From contig CAIJXB010000024.1 in the NCBI GenBank assembly GCA_903824495.1, forward strand, positions 1-56,656: a stretch of 56,656 bases of DNA, given 5' to 3'. The position numbers and the translations under genes were made by a program. The stretch is from an uncultured Chlamydiae bacterium (GTDB lineage Bacteria; Chlamydiota; Chlamydiia; Chlamydiales; Rhabdochlamydiaceae). The stretch's first letter is position 1; every line of letters begins with the position of its first letter. Shown piece after piece: positions 18,351 through 27,031 of the stretch. The notes below the pieces were generated by a model. The model was not told the origin of the DNA. It worked only from the letters and a program-made list of their open reading frames with translations, and ran no database searches.

Positions 18351-19295
18351 CTAAAAGTTTTGATTCGTATCGACGAGGAAGTTGCTATTGTCAGCAAGAC
18401 TCATATAAGGCGTTTGCATCACTTTGCGATAGCCAAAAGAATAGGTGAGACTAAAGCAAACATTGGCTGCATAATTTTGCGATTTAGAGCTAGTGGATGT
18501 GCTTCTGCCTCCCATGTAAGCTGCGTGGCCGTTAATGCTAAGGCAATGCGCTAATGGGGCGCTAAAGCGGGTTCCAATCGTGTATCTTCCAGGTCTTCCA
18601 GAAGTATACATAAGGCCTCTTCTGTAGGGAGTTCCTCCCCAGATCATGCCGTAGCTATTATTTTTGAAGTAGTGGCAATAGAAAAGGTTTGCTTGGCTGA
18701 TCCCTCTAAATTTTAAAGGGAGCTCTTCTGATTCTTTATCAGAAGTGCGAATACCATATGTTCCCCACACACCGAGCTCATCGCTTCCATTGAACACATA
18801 TCCAACTTGTCCTCGAAGTTGATCGATGTAGGGATTGACAGCGAACATACCGAAATTTTTATTCAGCATCCAATCGTAGGCAATTCCTGCATTGACTCCC
18901 CATCCACATGGATTTTCTCTTGTAGCAGCGCCTGTGATGAACCCTTGCTGTTGAAGAGAACTGGAATTTTTAGACGGAGTAGACGATCTGCCGCCCCAAT
19001 CGTAGAGTCCATAGCTTCCACCTAACTGCACTGCGAAATCTTGTGGAAGGTATGCTTTGAAATTCGCGCTAGTGAAGGCTCCCATGTTCCCTTCCCAGCT
19101 TCCTTCTGGCAAGCTCCGAAAATCATCCACAGCTAAAGAAAGATCGATTTCAACAGGACACCAAGAGTCATGAAATTTAGCTGAGCAAGGTTTGCAATCC
19201 TTGTTTTCAGAATTAGAAGGATTGGAACAATCAACAGCAGATAAATTAAGAGCGCTGAATAGAAAAAGAGAAAAAATAGAAGATCGGTTAAACAT
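18351..19295 (-). CDS. Predicted outer membrane beta-barrel protein
   Basis: The 314-aa product has a hydrophobic leader (residues 6-19) and a Cys-bearing N-terminal region (four Cys among residues 23-46). It then shows alternating aromatic strands rich in Gly, Tyr and Asn, for example QLGGSYGLYDWGG and NYAANVCFSLTYSFGY, as in outer membrane barrels. I do not recognise the family; it is not a clear MOMP homologue. Cys-rich segments are common in chlamydial envelope proteins, where disulphides replace a thick cell wall, so a structural role is possible. AAGG precedes the ATG. It is divergent from the secreted propeller at 19413. Confidence 0.6.
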   Translation of the reverse strand: MFNRSSIFSLFLFSALNLSAVDCSNPSNSENKDCKPCSAKFHDSWCPVEIDLSLAVDDFRSLPEGSWEGNMGAFTSANFKAYLPQDFAVQLGGSYGLYDWGGRSSTPSKNSSSLQQQGFITGAATRENPCGWGVNAGIAYDWMLNKNFGMFAVNPYIDQLRGQVGYVFNGSDELGVWGTYGIRTSDKESEELPLKFRGISQANLFYCHYFKNNSYGMIWGGTPYRRGLMYTSGRPGRYTIGTRFSAPLAHCLSINGHAAYMGGRSTSTSSKSQNYAANVCFSLTYSFGYRKVMQTPYMSLADNSNFLVDTNQNF

Positions 19296-19412
19296 GTTCT
19301 ACTACCTTGTGGGTTGAAATTTTTTCAGCACTGTATCGCAGGAAAAAATAATAGATCAATATTTATTTTTTGTACAAAATGCCGGTGCCAAAAAAATTTG
19401 TAAGGAGGGGAC

Positions 19413-20438
19413 ATGTGTATTTTTTTTAGGGCATCGGTGATTTTTTTCTCGTGCGCTTTTATCAGCACAGTATTGGGTGGAGAAGTTTTTGATCTTGAAA
19501 AGGAAAAAGAGTGTCTTAAAAATATTCGGCAGGTGACCTTTTCTTCGATGGGTTTTGAAAGAGCCGGAGAGTCTTATTTTTCACCTGATGGTAACTCGAT
19601 CATTTTTCAAGCGACACTTCATGGGAGAAAAGACTATCAGATCTATACTCTGGATTTACTCACTAATAAGCTCCTCCGTGTGAGTACAGGGGAGGGAACT
19701 TGCACTTGTGGTTTTTATAAACCAGATGGAACTAAAATTCTCTTTGCCTCTAGTCATGAAGCTCCTAAAGAAAAGAACTCGCCAAAACCCTCTTCCGATA
19801 AATATACGTGGGATCTCACTCCCTACATGAATATCTATGAGGCAAATCTGGATGGTTCTTGCTTAAGACGCATTACATCGGGCCCCGCCTATCATGCAGA
19901 GTGTGGGTATTCCCCCGATGGATCGGAGATTGTGTATGCGAGCAACGAAGATGGGAGCATGAATTTATACATCTGCAAAACCGATGGATCTGATGTTCGT
20001 CAGTTGACCCATAAGCAAGATTGCTATCATGGAGGTCCTTTCTTCTCTCCAGATGGAAATCAAATCGTCTTTCGAGTGGATCGAGAAAAGAAAGATTATC
20101 TTCAATTATTTCTCATTGGGGCTGATGGCTCAAATGAGCGGCGCCTTACCGATAACCAATCGGTAAATTGGGCCCCTTACTGGCATCCCAATGGAAAAGT
20201 GATTGCCTACACTACCTCTAAACATGGGCATCGCGCCTATGAAATTTATCTTCTCAATTTAGAAACGAATCAAGAACATAGAGTGACCCACGATCCTACC
20301 TTTGATGGACTTCCAAGCTTTAGTAAGGATGGAACAAAAATGACGTGGACCTCTAAAAGAGGAGATGGGACCTCTCAAGTGTTTATCGCAGATTTTTCTT
20401 TTCCTTCCGCATTTTACCCTAACCAGAGGTTGCTATGA
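19413..20438 (+). CDS. Secreted PD40/TolB-like beta-propeller
   Basis: The 341-aa protein has a signal peptide (residues 1-22) followed by six PD40 (WD40-like) blades marked by YFSPDGNSIIF, FYKPDGTKILF, GYSPDGSEIVY, FFSPDGNQIVF, YWHPNGKVIAY and SFSKDGTKMTW. This is the fold of TolB and of dipeptidyl peptidase IV propellers; here no peptidase domain follows. It is predicted periplasmic or exported, with a binding or scaffold role. AGGAGGGG precedes the ATG. The stop codon overlaps the ATG of the next gene by four bases, so both are likely translated from one mRNA. Confidence 0.8.
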   Translation: MCIFFRASVIFFSCAFISTVLGGEVFDLEKEKECLKNIRQVTFSSMGFERAGESYFSPDGNSIIFQATLHGRKDYQIYTLDLLTNKLLRVSTGEGTCTCGFYKPDGTKILFASSHEAPKEKNSPKPSSDKYTWDLTPYMNIYEANLDGSCLRRITSGPAYHAECGYSPDGSEIVYASNEDGSMNLYICKTDGSDVRQLTHKQDCYHGGPFFSPDGNQIVFRVDREKKDYLQLFLIGADGSNERRLTDNQSVNWAPYWHPNGKVIAYTTSKHGHRAYEIYLLNLETNQEHRVTHDPTFDGLPSFSKDGTKMTWTSKRGDGTSQVFIADFSFPSAFYPNQRLL

Positions 20439-21952
20439 TTTTTAAAATATTATTGGCTCTTACCGCTATTGCTATTCAAGTGCAAGCGGATTGTCCCCCT
20501 TGTTCTAATCAAACGTCTTATTTTACGGCGCCTTTATCAGAAGATTCTCTTCCCTTTAGCGTCACTGTGGAGCAAGCGGATTTTTCTTTAGGAAGTGGAA
20601 TTCATTCGTTTGCCTTTGCTACGTATAAAGGGGAGTGGCTTTTTGTTGCAGGAAGGACAAATGGGTTGCACAATGTAGACAATGAAGATCCTTCAGACAA
20701 CTCCTTCCCGCCCTCTCAACAAAACACTACTGTTTATGTAGTGAATCCCTCAACAGGAATTACCTATTCACGTTCGCTCTATGATGCCACGTCTCTTTTA
20801 ACGCAGGCTCAAATCGATCTGCTCTCTGTATCAAATCCTATCTCTGATCAGACAGCGAATAAGAAAGTTCTTTACCTTGTAGGAGGATATGGGATCGATA
20901 CGGCAACGGGGGTGATGGGGACTAAAGCTGCCATTACAGCAATCGATGTTCCTCAGTTGATTCAGTGGGTAAAAGATCCAAAAGGCAAAACGGCTAGAGG
21001 CTGTATGCGTTTTGCCTTTCATCCCTTGCTTCAAGTAACTGGCGGTGTCATGTCGCAAGCAAATCCTCACAAGCCTTATTTACTATTATTTGGTCAGAAT
21101 TTTGATGGTCTATACGTGCAGACATCTGATGGTACTTACTCTCGGAAGGTTGGTCCTTGTCAAATCATAGATAATGGAAAGAGTCTTTCGATTCAGCCGT
21201 ATACGCAACCGGCTCCTCAAGCGGTGTATAGACGTAGGGATCTCAATGTTGTTCCAATCATCAAGAAAATAGACAATTCCTATCAACCAGCTTTTGTGGC
21301 TCTTTCTGGAGTGTTTACCCCAGGAGGAGAGGCGGGTACTCCTGGAGCTTGGACAGCTCCTATTGAGATTAGCGCAGATGGATCCTCTAAAATGGTAGAT
21401 CCAAGCGCATTTTCTCAAGCGATGAACAATTATTCTTGTCCTACTTTAGGACTTTATTCTCAGAAAAGTGGAAGCATGCACACTATGCTTTTTGGAGGGA
21501 TCAGCGCTGTTATTGGTATTGGAGCTGGAGACTGCGATTCAGAATGCCAAGCGTCAATTCCCACAACAGGCACGAACTTTGTTCAATGCTGCAACCTTCC
21601 TTTTGTCAATGACATCACAACCATTGAGATCGATAAAACAGGAACCTATCGTCAGTACTTAATGAATACGAAATTTCCAACCATAGGCTCAGGTCTTACA
21701 CTTGATCCATGCACAGGAGATCCTTTAACAGATCCTCGTATTCTTTTCTTTGGAGCCTCCGCAGCTTTTATCCCTAATGAAAGTCTACCCATGTATTCAA
21801 ATGGTGTCATTAATTTAGATAAACTAGGATCTTCTCCTGTTTTTCTTGGGTATGTCGTAGGGGGGATTGCAAGCTCTCTCACAGATACAAATTGTCCAGG
21901 GGATTCCACAGCCTCTAGGTATGTTTTTAAGGTGACTCTCCAACCAAGATAA
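20435..21952 (+). CDS. Secreted Kelch-like beta-propeller protein, function unknown
   Basis: The 505-aa product has a signal peptide ending near Ala18. Repeated hydrophobic-Gly motifs resemble Kelch blades: WLFVAGRT, VLYLVGGYG, YLLLFGQN, FVALSGVF, TMLFGGIS, RILFFGAS, GYVVGGIA, giving about seven. Two pairs of Cys lie close together (CPPC near the N-terminus and C-DSEC in the middle). No catalytic motif is visible. It overlaps the upstream PD40 propeller by four bases (ATGA) and ends before a clear terminator, so the two make a bicistronic unit of secreted propellers. A binding function outside the inner membrane is inferred. Confidence 0.65.
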   Translation: MIFKILLALTAIAIQVQADCPPCSNQTSYFTAPLSEDSLPFSVTVEQADFSLGSGIHSFAFATYKGEWLFVAGRTNGLHNVDNEDPSDNSFPPSQQNTTVYVVNPSTGITYSRSLYDATSLLTQAQIDLLSVSNPISDQTANKKVLYLVGGYGIDTATGVMGTKAAITAIDVPQLIQWVKDPKGKTARGCMRFAFHPLLQVTGGVMSQANPHKPYLLLFGQNFDGLYVQTSDGTYSRKVGPCQIIDNGKSLSIQPYTQPAPQAVYRRRDLNVVPIIKKIDNSYQPAFVALSGVFTPGGEAGTPGAWTAPIEISADGSSKMVDPSAFSQAMNNYSCPTLGLYSQKSGSMHTMLFGGISAVIGIGAGDCDSECQASIPTTGTNFVQCCNLPFVNDITTIEIDKTGTYRQYLMNTKFPTIGSGLTLDPCTGDPLTDPRILFFGASAAFIPNESLPMYSNGVINLDKLGSSPVFLGYVVGGIASSLTDTNCPGDSTASRYVFKVTLQPR

Positions 21953-21962
21953 AAGGTTAAGT

Positions 21963-21988
21963 GGCCAAGTCGTTAGACTTGGCCTTTT
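21963..21988 (+). terminator. Rho-independent terminator
   Basis: GGCCAAGTC (21963-21971), loop GTTA and GACTTGGCC (21976-21984) are followed by TTTTG TTT. It ends the two-propeller operon. Confidence 0.85.
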
Positions 21989-22059
21989 GTTTATCAAAAT
22001 TTGAACAAAATTAAAACGTGCTCTACATTTCCCGCACAACTTCATAGAGGAGAGTTCGA

Positions 22060-22647
22060 ATGCGAAAATTGATCTTTGGTATCGTTGCAGCTTTAAGTAG
22101 TGTAGTTTTTTATCCAAGCGTGGTGGAAGCAACAGAGACTCTTTCATCTAAGGTCGTCTTGAAAAATTCCTATGGGTATTTTCTTCTTTCAGATGGGACC
22201 CAATGGAAGGCTGTTCCGTTTGTTAAAAGATGGAGGTCTTTATCTGAGTGGTGGAATAACGCTCAAATCGTTCCTCAAAATTATGAATGTCTTCCGAAAG
22301 ATTGGTTTGTGGGAGCAGAAATTGAGGTCTACTCAAAATATGGGAATCTTTCAGTCAATGAAGCCGATGCATCTAACCAAGATTCCTTAAAGCAATGCAC
22401 GCATATCCTCGTCAATAGCAACAATGGGCAAGTCTTATTTGCTATAGCTCTTCATCCAGCAGAGTGTCTTGTTCGAGTTTTTGAGGATGCTCATAACGAT
22501 GGCTATAATGAAGGATTTGATGAAGGACGTTCTGCAAGTTACAGGGCTTCTAAGGCAGCTTATGATGACGGATACAATAGCGGTTATCAATTAGGCTATA
22601 AAGAGGGCTATAGAGCCTGTATGCAAGATGAGAATGATAGATATTAA
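22060..22647 (+). CDS. Exported protein with Gly-Tyr repeat tail, function unknown
   Basis: The 195-aa protein has a signal peptide (residues 1-24). The central part contains SSKVVLKNSYGYFLLSDGTQWK, seen as short beta strands, and the last 50 residues hold repeated G[YF] motifs with four-residue spacing (DGYNEGFDEG and SGYQLGYKEGY). AGGAG precedes the ATG, and its own terminator follows. I do not recognise the family. Gly-Tyr repeats of this spacing could form an amphipathic surface for self-association or membrane contact, but this is only inference. Confidence 0.65.
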   Translation: MRKLIFGIVAALSSVVFYPSVVEATETLSSKVVLKNSYGYFLLSDGTQWKAVPFVKRWRSLSEWWNNAQIVPQNYECLPKDWFVGAEIEVYSKYGNLSVNEADASNQDSLKQCTHILVNSNNGQVLFAIALHPAECLVRVFEDAHNDGYNEGFDEGRSASYRASKAAYDDGYNSGYQLGYKEGYRACMQDENDRY

Positions 22648-22673
22648 AGCAAAAAATGTTCCTCTTTTTGGAT

Positions 22674-22701
22674 AAAGGCCGGGTCAAATACCCGGCCTTT
22701 T
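22674..22701 (+). terminator. Rho-independent terminator
   Basis: AAAGGCCGGGT (22674-22684) pairs with ACCCGGCCTTT (22690-22700) around a CAAAT loop, followed by TTC ATTTT. It ends the 22060 gene. Confidence 0.85.
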
Positions 22702-22762
22702 CATTTTAAAATTGGAGTAATTGAACATTTTCTATAGATTTCGTATGTAGCAGGAGAATAAA

Positions 22763-23239
22763 ATGAAACGATACTGGCCTTTATTTGCTCTGATTTTAAT
22801 CGTTGCCCTAGAAGCTATGGCTTTAACTTATGGTTTGCATAAAGGCCTATTTGCGTGGATGCATTTTTTTATGGGCCTTTTTCTATGTAAATTTGCCCTG
22901 TTAAAACTGTTTAACGTTAAGGGTTTTTCTGAAGGCTTTCAGATGTATGATTTGGTTGCAAAAAAAGTTCCAGGCTATGGGTATCTCTATCCATTCATTG
23001 AGCTTACTTTAGGTCTAGCTTATCTTTCGTTTGCCTACCCAGTAGCAACGTATCTCATAACTATCTTGCTCATGGCAGTGGGAACTCTTGGAGTCATTAG
23101 AGCTTTAAGACAAGGTCTAGACGTTCGCTGCGCCTGTATGGGAACAGCGCTCAATGTTCCTCTTTCGACTGTTACGCTATCTGAAGATATCGGGATGGGG
23201 ATTATGGCTTGCATAATGCTTATCGGATCTTTAATGTAG
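22763..23239 (+). CDS. MauE/DoxX-like integral membrane protein
   Basis: The 158-aa protein has four predicted membrane helices. The segment DVRCACMGTALNVPLSTVTLSED near the C-terminus, with the paired Cys in CAC, is typical of MauE-related membrane proteins linked to redox or metal handling. It may pass electrons or help disulphide formation in the periplasm. AGGAG precedes the ATG. The alcohol dehydrogenase starts 22 bp downstream, so the two probably share an mRNA, followed by the SIS-domain gene. Confidence 0.75.
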   Translation: MKRYWPLFALILIVALEAMALTYGLHKGLFAWMHFFMGLFLCKFALLKLFNVKGFSEGFQMYDLVAKKVPGYGYLYPFIELTLGLAYLSFAYPVATYLITILLMAVGTLGVIRALRQGLDVRCACMGTALNVPLSTVTLSEDIGMGIMACIMLIGSLM

Positions 23240-23261
23240 AATTTACCAAAGGAAGTAGGAT

Positions 23262-24317
23262 ATGGATCAAACATTAGGTTATGCGGCTAAGTCACCAACA
23301 GATCCTCTTGAACAGTTTTCGTTTGAAAGAAGAGATCTAAGAGAAACAGATATCTTGATTGATGTCTTATTTTGCGGAATTTGCCATAGCGATTTACATG
23401 TTATAAAAAATGAGTGGAAAAACACCATATATCCGGTCGTCCCCGGACATGAAATTGTAGGTCGCGTTCGAAAAATTGGAAGCAAGGTTTCTTTATTTCG
23501 AGAGGGAGACCTTATTGGGATTGGATGCATCATTGGGAGCTGTAGGTCTTGTGACAATTGCAAGGACAACTTAGAGCAGTATTGCGATAAGGGATTCACA
23601 CTTGTTTTTAATAGCAAGGATCCAAAAGATGGAAGCGTCAATTACGGAGGATTTTCCAAACAGATTGTTGTCGACGAGAGCGTAGCATTGAAGATTCCTA
23701 AAGAGTTTAAAGAGTCGGAACTACCAAGTGTTGCACCGCTTTTATGTGCGGGTATTACGACGTATTCTCCTTTGAAGAACTGGAAGGTAGGGCCCGGATC
23801 GCGTGTTGGAGTGATAGGACTCGGAGGTCTAGGGCATATGGGAATTATGTTAGCAGCTGCAATGGGAGCTCATGTTACACTCTTTACGACATCTTCTAAT
23901 AAAGTAGAGGAGGGGAAAGAATTAGGTGCTAATGAAGTCATTTGTTCGACAGATGCCGCACGTATGAGTTCTTATCTTGGCAGCTTAGATTTTATTCTCA
24001 ATACGGCAGCTGCCTCTCTTGATCTGAATAAATACCTACGCCTTTTAAAGAGGGATGGCAGCATGTGTCTTGTGGGACTTCCGCCAACGCCTCATGGGGC
24101 TCTTAGCGCCGATTCTCTAATCAATAAAAGAAGAAGTCTTGCAGGGTCTTTGATCGGAAGCATCAAAGAAACTCAGGAGATGCTCGACTTTTGCGCTAAG
24201 CATCATGTCCTAGCCCGTGTCGAGTTGCTCCCGATGGAGAAGGTAAATGAGGCCTTTGATCGATTGATCAAAAAGGATGTCAAATACCGTTTTGTATTAG
24301 ATGTTGCAAACAGCTAA
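23262..24317 (+). CDS. Zinc-dependent alcohol dehydrogenase (cinnamyl/YahK type)
   Basis: The 351-aa medium-chain dehydrogenase has the catalytic zinc ligands Cys38 (CGICHSD) and His63-Glu64 (PGHE). A structural zinc site is present as CRSCDNCKDNLEQYC, and the Rossmann motif is VIGLGGLGHMG. Such enzymes reduce or oxidise alcohols and aldehydes with NADP(H). It lies between the MauE-like protein and the SIS-domain protein, both on the same strand with short gaps (22 and 12 bp). The physiological substrate is unknown. Confidence 0.92.
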   Translation: MDQTLGYAAKSPTDPLEQFSFERRDLRETDILIDVLFCGICHSDLHVIKNEWKNTIYPVVPGHEIVGRVRKIGSKVSLFREGDLIGIGCIIGSCRSCDNCKDNLEQYCDKGFTLVFNSKDPKDGSVNYGGFSKQIVVDESVALKIPKEFKESELPSVAPLLCAGITTYSPLKNWKVGPGSRVGVIGLGGLGHMGIMLAAAMGAHVTLFTTSSNKVEEGKELGANEVICSTDAARMSSYLGSLDFILNTAAASLDLNKYLRLLKRDGSMCLVGLPPTPHGALSADSLINKRRSLAGSLIGSIKETQEMLDFCAKHHVLARVELLPMEKVNEAFDRLIKKDVKYRFVLDVANS

Positions 24318-24329
24318 CGAGGAATGATT

Positions 24330-26345
24330 GTGAAAAAATTATATTTTGCCCTAGCCTTATGGATGCCTGTTTTATCGTATGCTGATTCTATTCTCGATCT
24401 TCTCAAGATCGATCCTTCAAAGCAGTCTCAAGATTTTGTAACAAATAAAAAACAGTTTCAGCTCCACGATCTCATCACAGAGCAAAGACATCCTAAAACG
24501 TGGGATTTAAGCCATAAGATTCAAACCAACACCCTAGCAGGAATTGAAGCGCTCTTAAGTGTTGATGAGGATATCTCTCAAAAAATTCTCGAGCTATCTG
24601 AAAACACGGAGCTTCTTGATAAAGCTGCCACTTCTGTCAAAAATGCAATCTTAGAAAATAATAAGATCTATATCTATGGTTGCGGAGCAACCGGCAGACT
24701 TGCCAAACAAATGGAGAGTTCTTTTTGGCGCCCTTTTTGGAAAAAAATGAGCGCGCGTCCTCAGTGGCAGCAAATCAAAGACCATTTCCCAAATATCGAA
24801 AACCGTTTGATTGGTGAAATGACAGGGGCAGATCGCGCTCTCATCAGTTCTTTAGAAGGATTTGAAGATTTGCAGTTGATTGGAAAGCTCCAACTTGAAG
24901 ATCACAACATTCAACCAAGCGATGTGGTTTTTGCAATCACTGAAGGAGGAGAAACCTCCTCTGTGATTGGAACCATATTAGCTGCTTTAAATCAGAGTGA
25001 TGAAGCCACGGATACGAGAAAGCATCTTTATTTTATCTATAACAATCCAGACGAGAAGCTTCTTCCTTTTGAAAGAAGCCGCAGTGTTTTAGAAAATGAG
25101 GGCATTACGAAAATCTGTCTAGCAACAGGCCCCCAATCCATCACAGGCTCGACAAGAATGCAAGCAACAACAAGTGAAACGTTTGTGATGGGCATTATCC
25201 TTGAGCAGGCCATATACGAGCTGCTTACCCCCTATCTTTCAAAAGAGGAACTGGAAAACTTAGGATTTTATGCGATTACAATGAAAGAAAGGCTCCTAAG
25301 CTTTTTACCCCTACAAAAAGCTGTTTGTGAGGAAAAAGCGTCTATCAGCCAATTGACAGATTTAGAATCTGGTACATACGCAGATAAAGCATTTTCTACG
25401 TATTTTGCAAAAGATGCTCTTATTACTGTATTCATTGATTCCACAGAGCGCGCTCCAACTTTTAGGCTTTTTCCTTTAGATACCTATGATGCGTTTCCAA
25501 GGAAATCATGGATCCAAGTTTGGACGCCGGCAGCAGATAGAGTAGAAGCTTGGGGAAATTTTTTAGGACGTCCTTTTTATGGTCTTGATAAAGAGCTTTA
25601 TGAAAAGCCTTTTTCAGAGGACATAGAAGATCCTTATTTAAAGGCTGCAGCGCTTAGAAGTTTAAAAAATGCGGGTAGTGAGCAGCAATGGCTCTATGAT
25701 TTTTCTTATTCTCCCGAAAATGTAGCTACTCATGGTCCTAAAGAAAATGATTTGGGTGTTATGGTTCTTTTCCCAGATGAAATAGAGGAACTAGAAAGTG
25801 ACTCTTCATCTTTTCAAAGCTTTTTAAAAACCTTTGAAAAGGTAGCTGTTATTTTAGTGTCATCAAAAACTGAATATCCTGCGGTTCAGACAATCCACTC
25901 CATTGCTCCAACTGCGCTTATTTTGCAGCTGCCTTTAGATGACTCTCAGGATCCGCTCAAGATCCGTAGGCATGTTGGGCTCAAAATGCTACTCAACGCT
26001 CACTCAACAGGAGTGATGGCAAAACTTGGGAAGGTTGTTGGTAATACGATGACAAGTGTCAATCCAGGAAATCTTAAACTCATTGGAAGAGCAACTTATC
26101 TGATTTTGAGCCATGTGAATGACAAACTCTCTATTGAGGATAGGATTACATATTCAGAGGCTAATGCCGTTCTTTTTGATGCGATTGAATATGGCGCAAG
26201 AGTGCAGAAAACAGGGCAGAATGCAGAAGTTGCCCTTTCTGTCATTCGTATTTTGGAAGCTTTGCGAAGTAATGCTTTTGTTTCATGTGAAGAAGCTGAA
26301 GGTATTTTACAAAATGAAGGACTAGAGCAGTATTTAAACCGCTGA
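24330..26345 (+). CDS. Exported SIS-domain protein, glucokinase-regulatory-protein-like
   Basis: The 671-aa protein contains a MurQ/GKRP-type SIS domain: GCGATGRLAKQ (117-127), TEGGETSSVIGT near 213, and GSTRMQATTSE near 280. A second region resembling SIS lies in the C-terminal half. Length is about twice MurQ (N-acetylmuramate-6-phosphate etherase) and close to animal GKRP. The N-terminus MKKLYFALALWMPVLSYADS is a clear signal peptide, unusual for a sugar-phosphate protein. GAGGA abuts the ATG at 24324 but lies six bases before a GTG at 24330, so GTG is preferred. Sugar-phosphate binding is inferred; etherase activity is uncertain. Its 3' end overlaps the convergent acetyltransferase by 12 bp. 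Confidence 0.75.
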   Translation: MKKLYFALALWMPVLSYADSILDLLKIDPSKQSQDFVTNKKQFQLHDLITEQRHPKTWDLSHKIQTNTLAGIEALLSVDEDISQKILELSENTELLDKAATSVKNAILENNKIYIYGCGATGRLAKQMESSFWRPFWKKMSARPQWQQIKDHFPNIENRLIGEMTGADRALISSLEGFEDLQLIGKLQLEDHNIQPSDVVFAITEGGETSSVIGTILAALNQSDEATDTRKHLYFIYNNPDEKLLPFERSRSVLENEGITKICLATGPQSITGSTRMQATTSETFVMGIILEQAIYELLTPYLSKEELENLGFYAITMKERLLSFLPLQKAVCEEKASISQLTDLESGTYADKAFSTYFAKDALITVFIDSTERAPTFRLFPLDTYDAFPRKSWIQVWTPAADRVEAWGNFLGRPFYGLDKELYEKPFSEDIEDPYLKAAALRSLKNAGSEQQWLYDFSYSPENVATHGPKENDLGVMVLFPDEIEELESDSSSFQSFLKTFEKVAVILVSSKTEYPAVQTIHSIAPTALILQLPLDDSQDPLKIRRHVGLKMLLNAHSTGVMAKLGKVVGNTMTSVNPGNLKLIGRATYLILSHVNDKLSIEDRITYSEANAVLFDAIEYGARVQKTGQNAEVALSVIRILEALRSNAFVSCEEAEGILQNEGLEQYLNR

Positions 26346-26810
26346 TGTTTTTGGGCAAAACTCATACCCCATAAATCCTATTGGATAGTTGGGGTGCTCA
26401 AAAGAACAGCGCTTGAAACCAATTTTTTCATAAAAAGATTGGGCCCATGGATTGGCCTTTTCAGTAAGAAGAAGAATTTTCTCAGCAGAGGGGTCTTTAT
26501 CGAAGATGGAAAACACAAGCTGTTTTCCAATTCCTTCTCCTTGGTACTCGGGTAAAACAGCCATTTCAGCAAGGTAATAACTTTTTCTTTCCCACTTTTC
26601 AAAAATGACAAAGCCGACCATTTTGTCTTGATCAAAAACAGAGTGGATAAGGTGATCTTTTTCAAGACGGGGAGAAATTTTTTCATCAAAGTACTTAGAA
26701 AGGTTTTCGCTACTTTCGCGGCCTTGAGGCAAAAAAGCAGATAACAGGACATCTAAAATCTGGTTGGACTCTAGAGGGCTGATGAATGAGAGCCAAATGA
26801 ATGTGAGCAT
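26334..26810 (-). CDS. GNAT family N-acetyltransferase
   Basis: The 158-aa protein is a single GNAT domain. The acetyl-CoA-binding motif A is seen as LAEMAVLPEYQGEGIGKQLV, and motif B as NPWAQSFYEKIGFKRC. It transfers an acetyl group to an amine of unknown identity. AAGG precedes the ATG. The 3' ends of this gene and the SIS gene overlap by 12 bp in convergent orientation, so both must terminate inside each other. Upstream lies a 220-bp region with only the terminator of the autotransporter gene. Confidence 0.85.
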   Translation of the reverse strand: MLTFIWLSFISPLESNQILDVLLSAFLPQGRESSENLSKYFDEKISPRLEKDHLIHSVFDQDKMVGFVIFEKWERKSYYLAEMAVLPEYQGEGIGKQLVFSIFDKDPSAEKILLLTEKANPWAQSFYEKIGFKRCSFEHPNYPIGFMGYEFCPKTSAV

Positions 26811-26997
26811 AGGGACCTTGTATATAAAGTAAAGATCGTATCGAAGTTCTTCATAAAAGAAAAGGTCGAGATTTGGATAGAATAAGATGGGAATCTTTCG
26901 ATGCAGTCTTTCTTAGAAAAGAACTGAAGTAGCAAAGAGGTGCAGCTATTTTAGCAGCTCAAAATGGCACAATCATCGACAGCTTTTTAATTAAAAC

Positions 26998-27023
26998 AAA
27001 AAAGCCGGGCTTTGCAGCCCGGC
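26998..27023 (-). terminator. Terminator of the inverse autotransporter gene
   Basis: Read on the minus strand, GCCGGGCT, loop GCAA and AGCCCGGC are followed by TTTTTTG. Arms are 27016-27023 and 27004-27011. It lies 9 bp after the stop of the 27032-30004 gene. Confidence 0.88.
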
Positions 27024-27031
27024 AGACTTAT

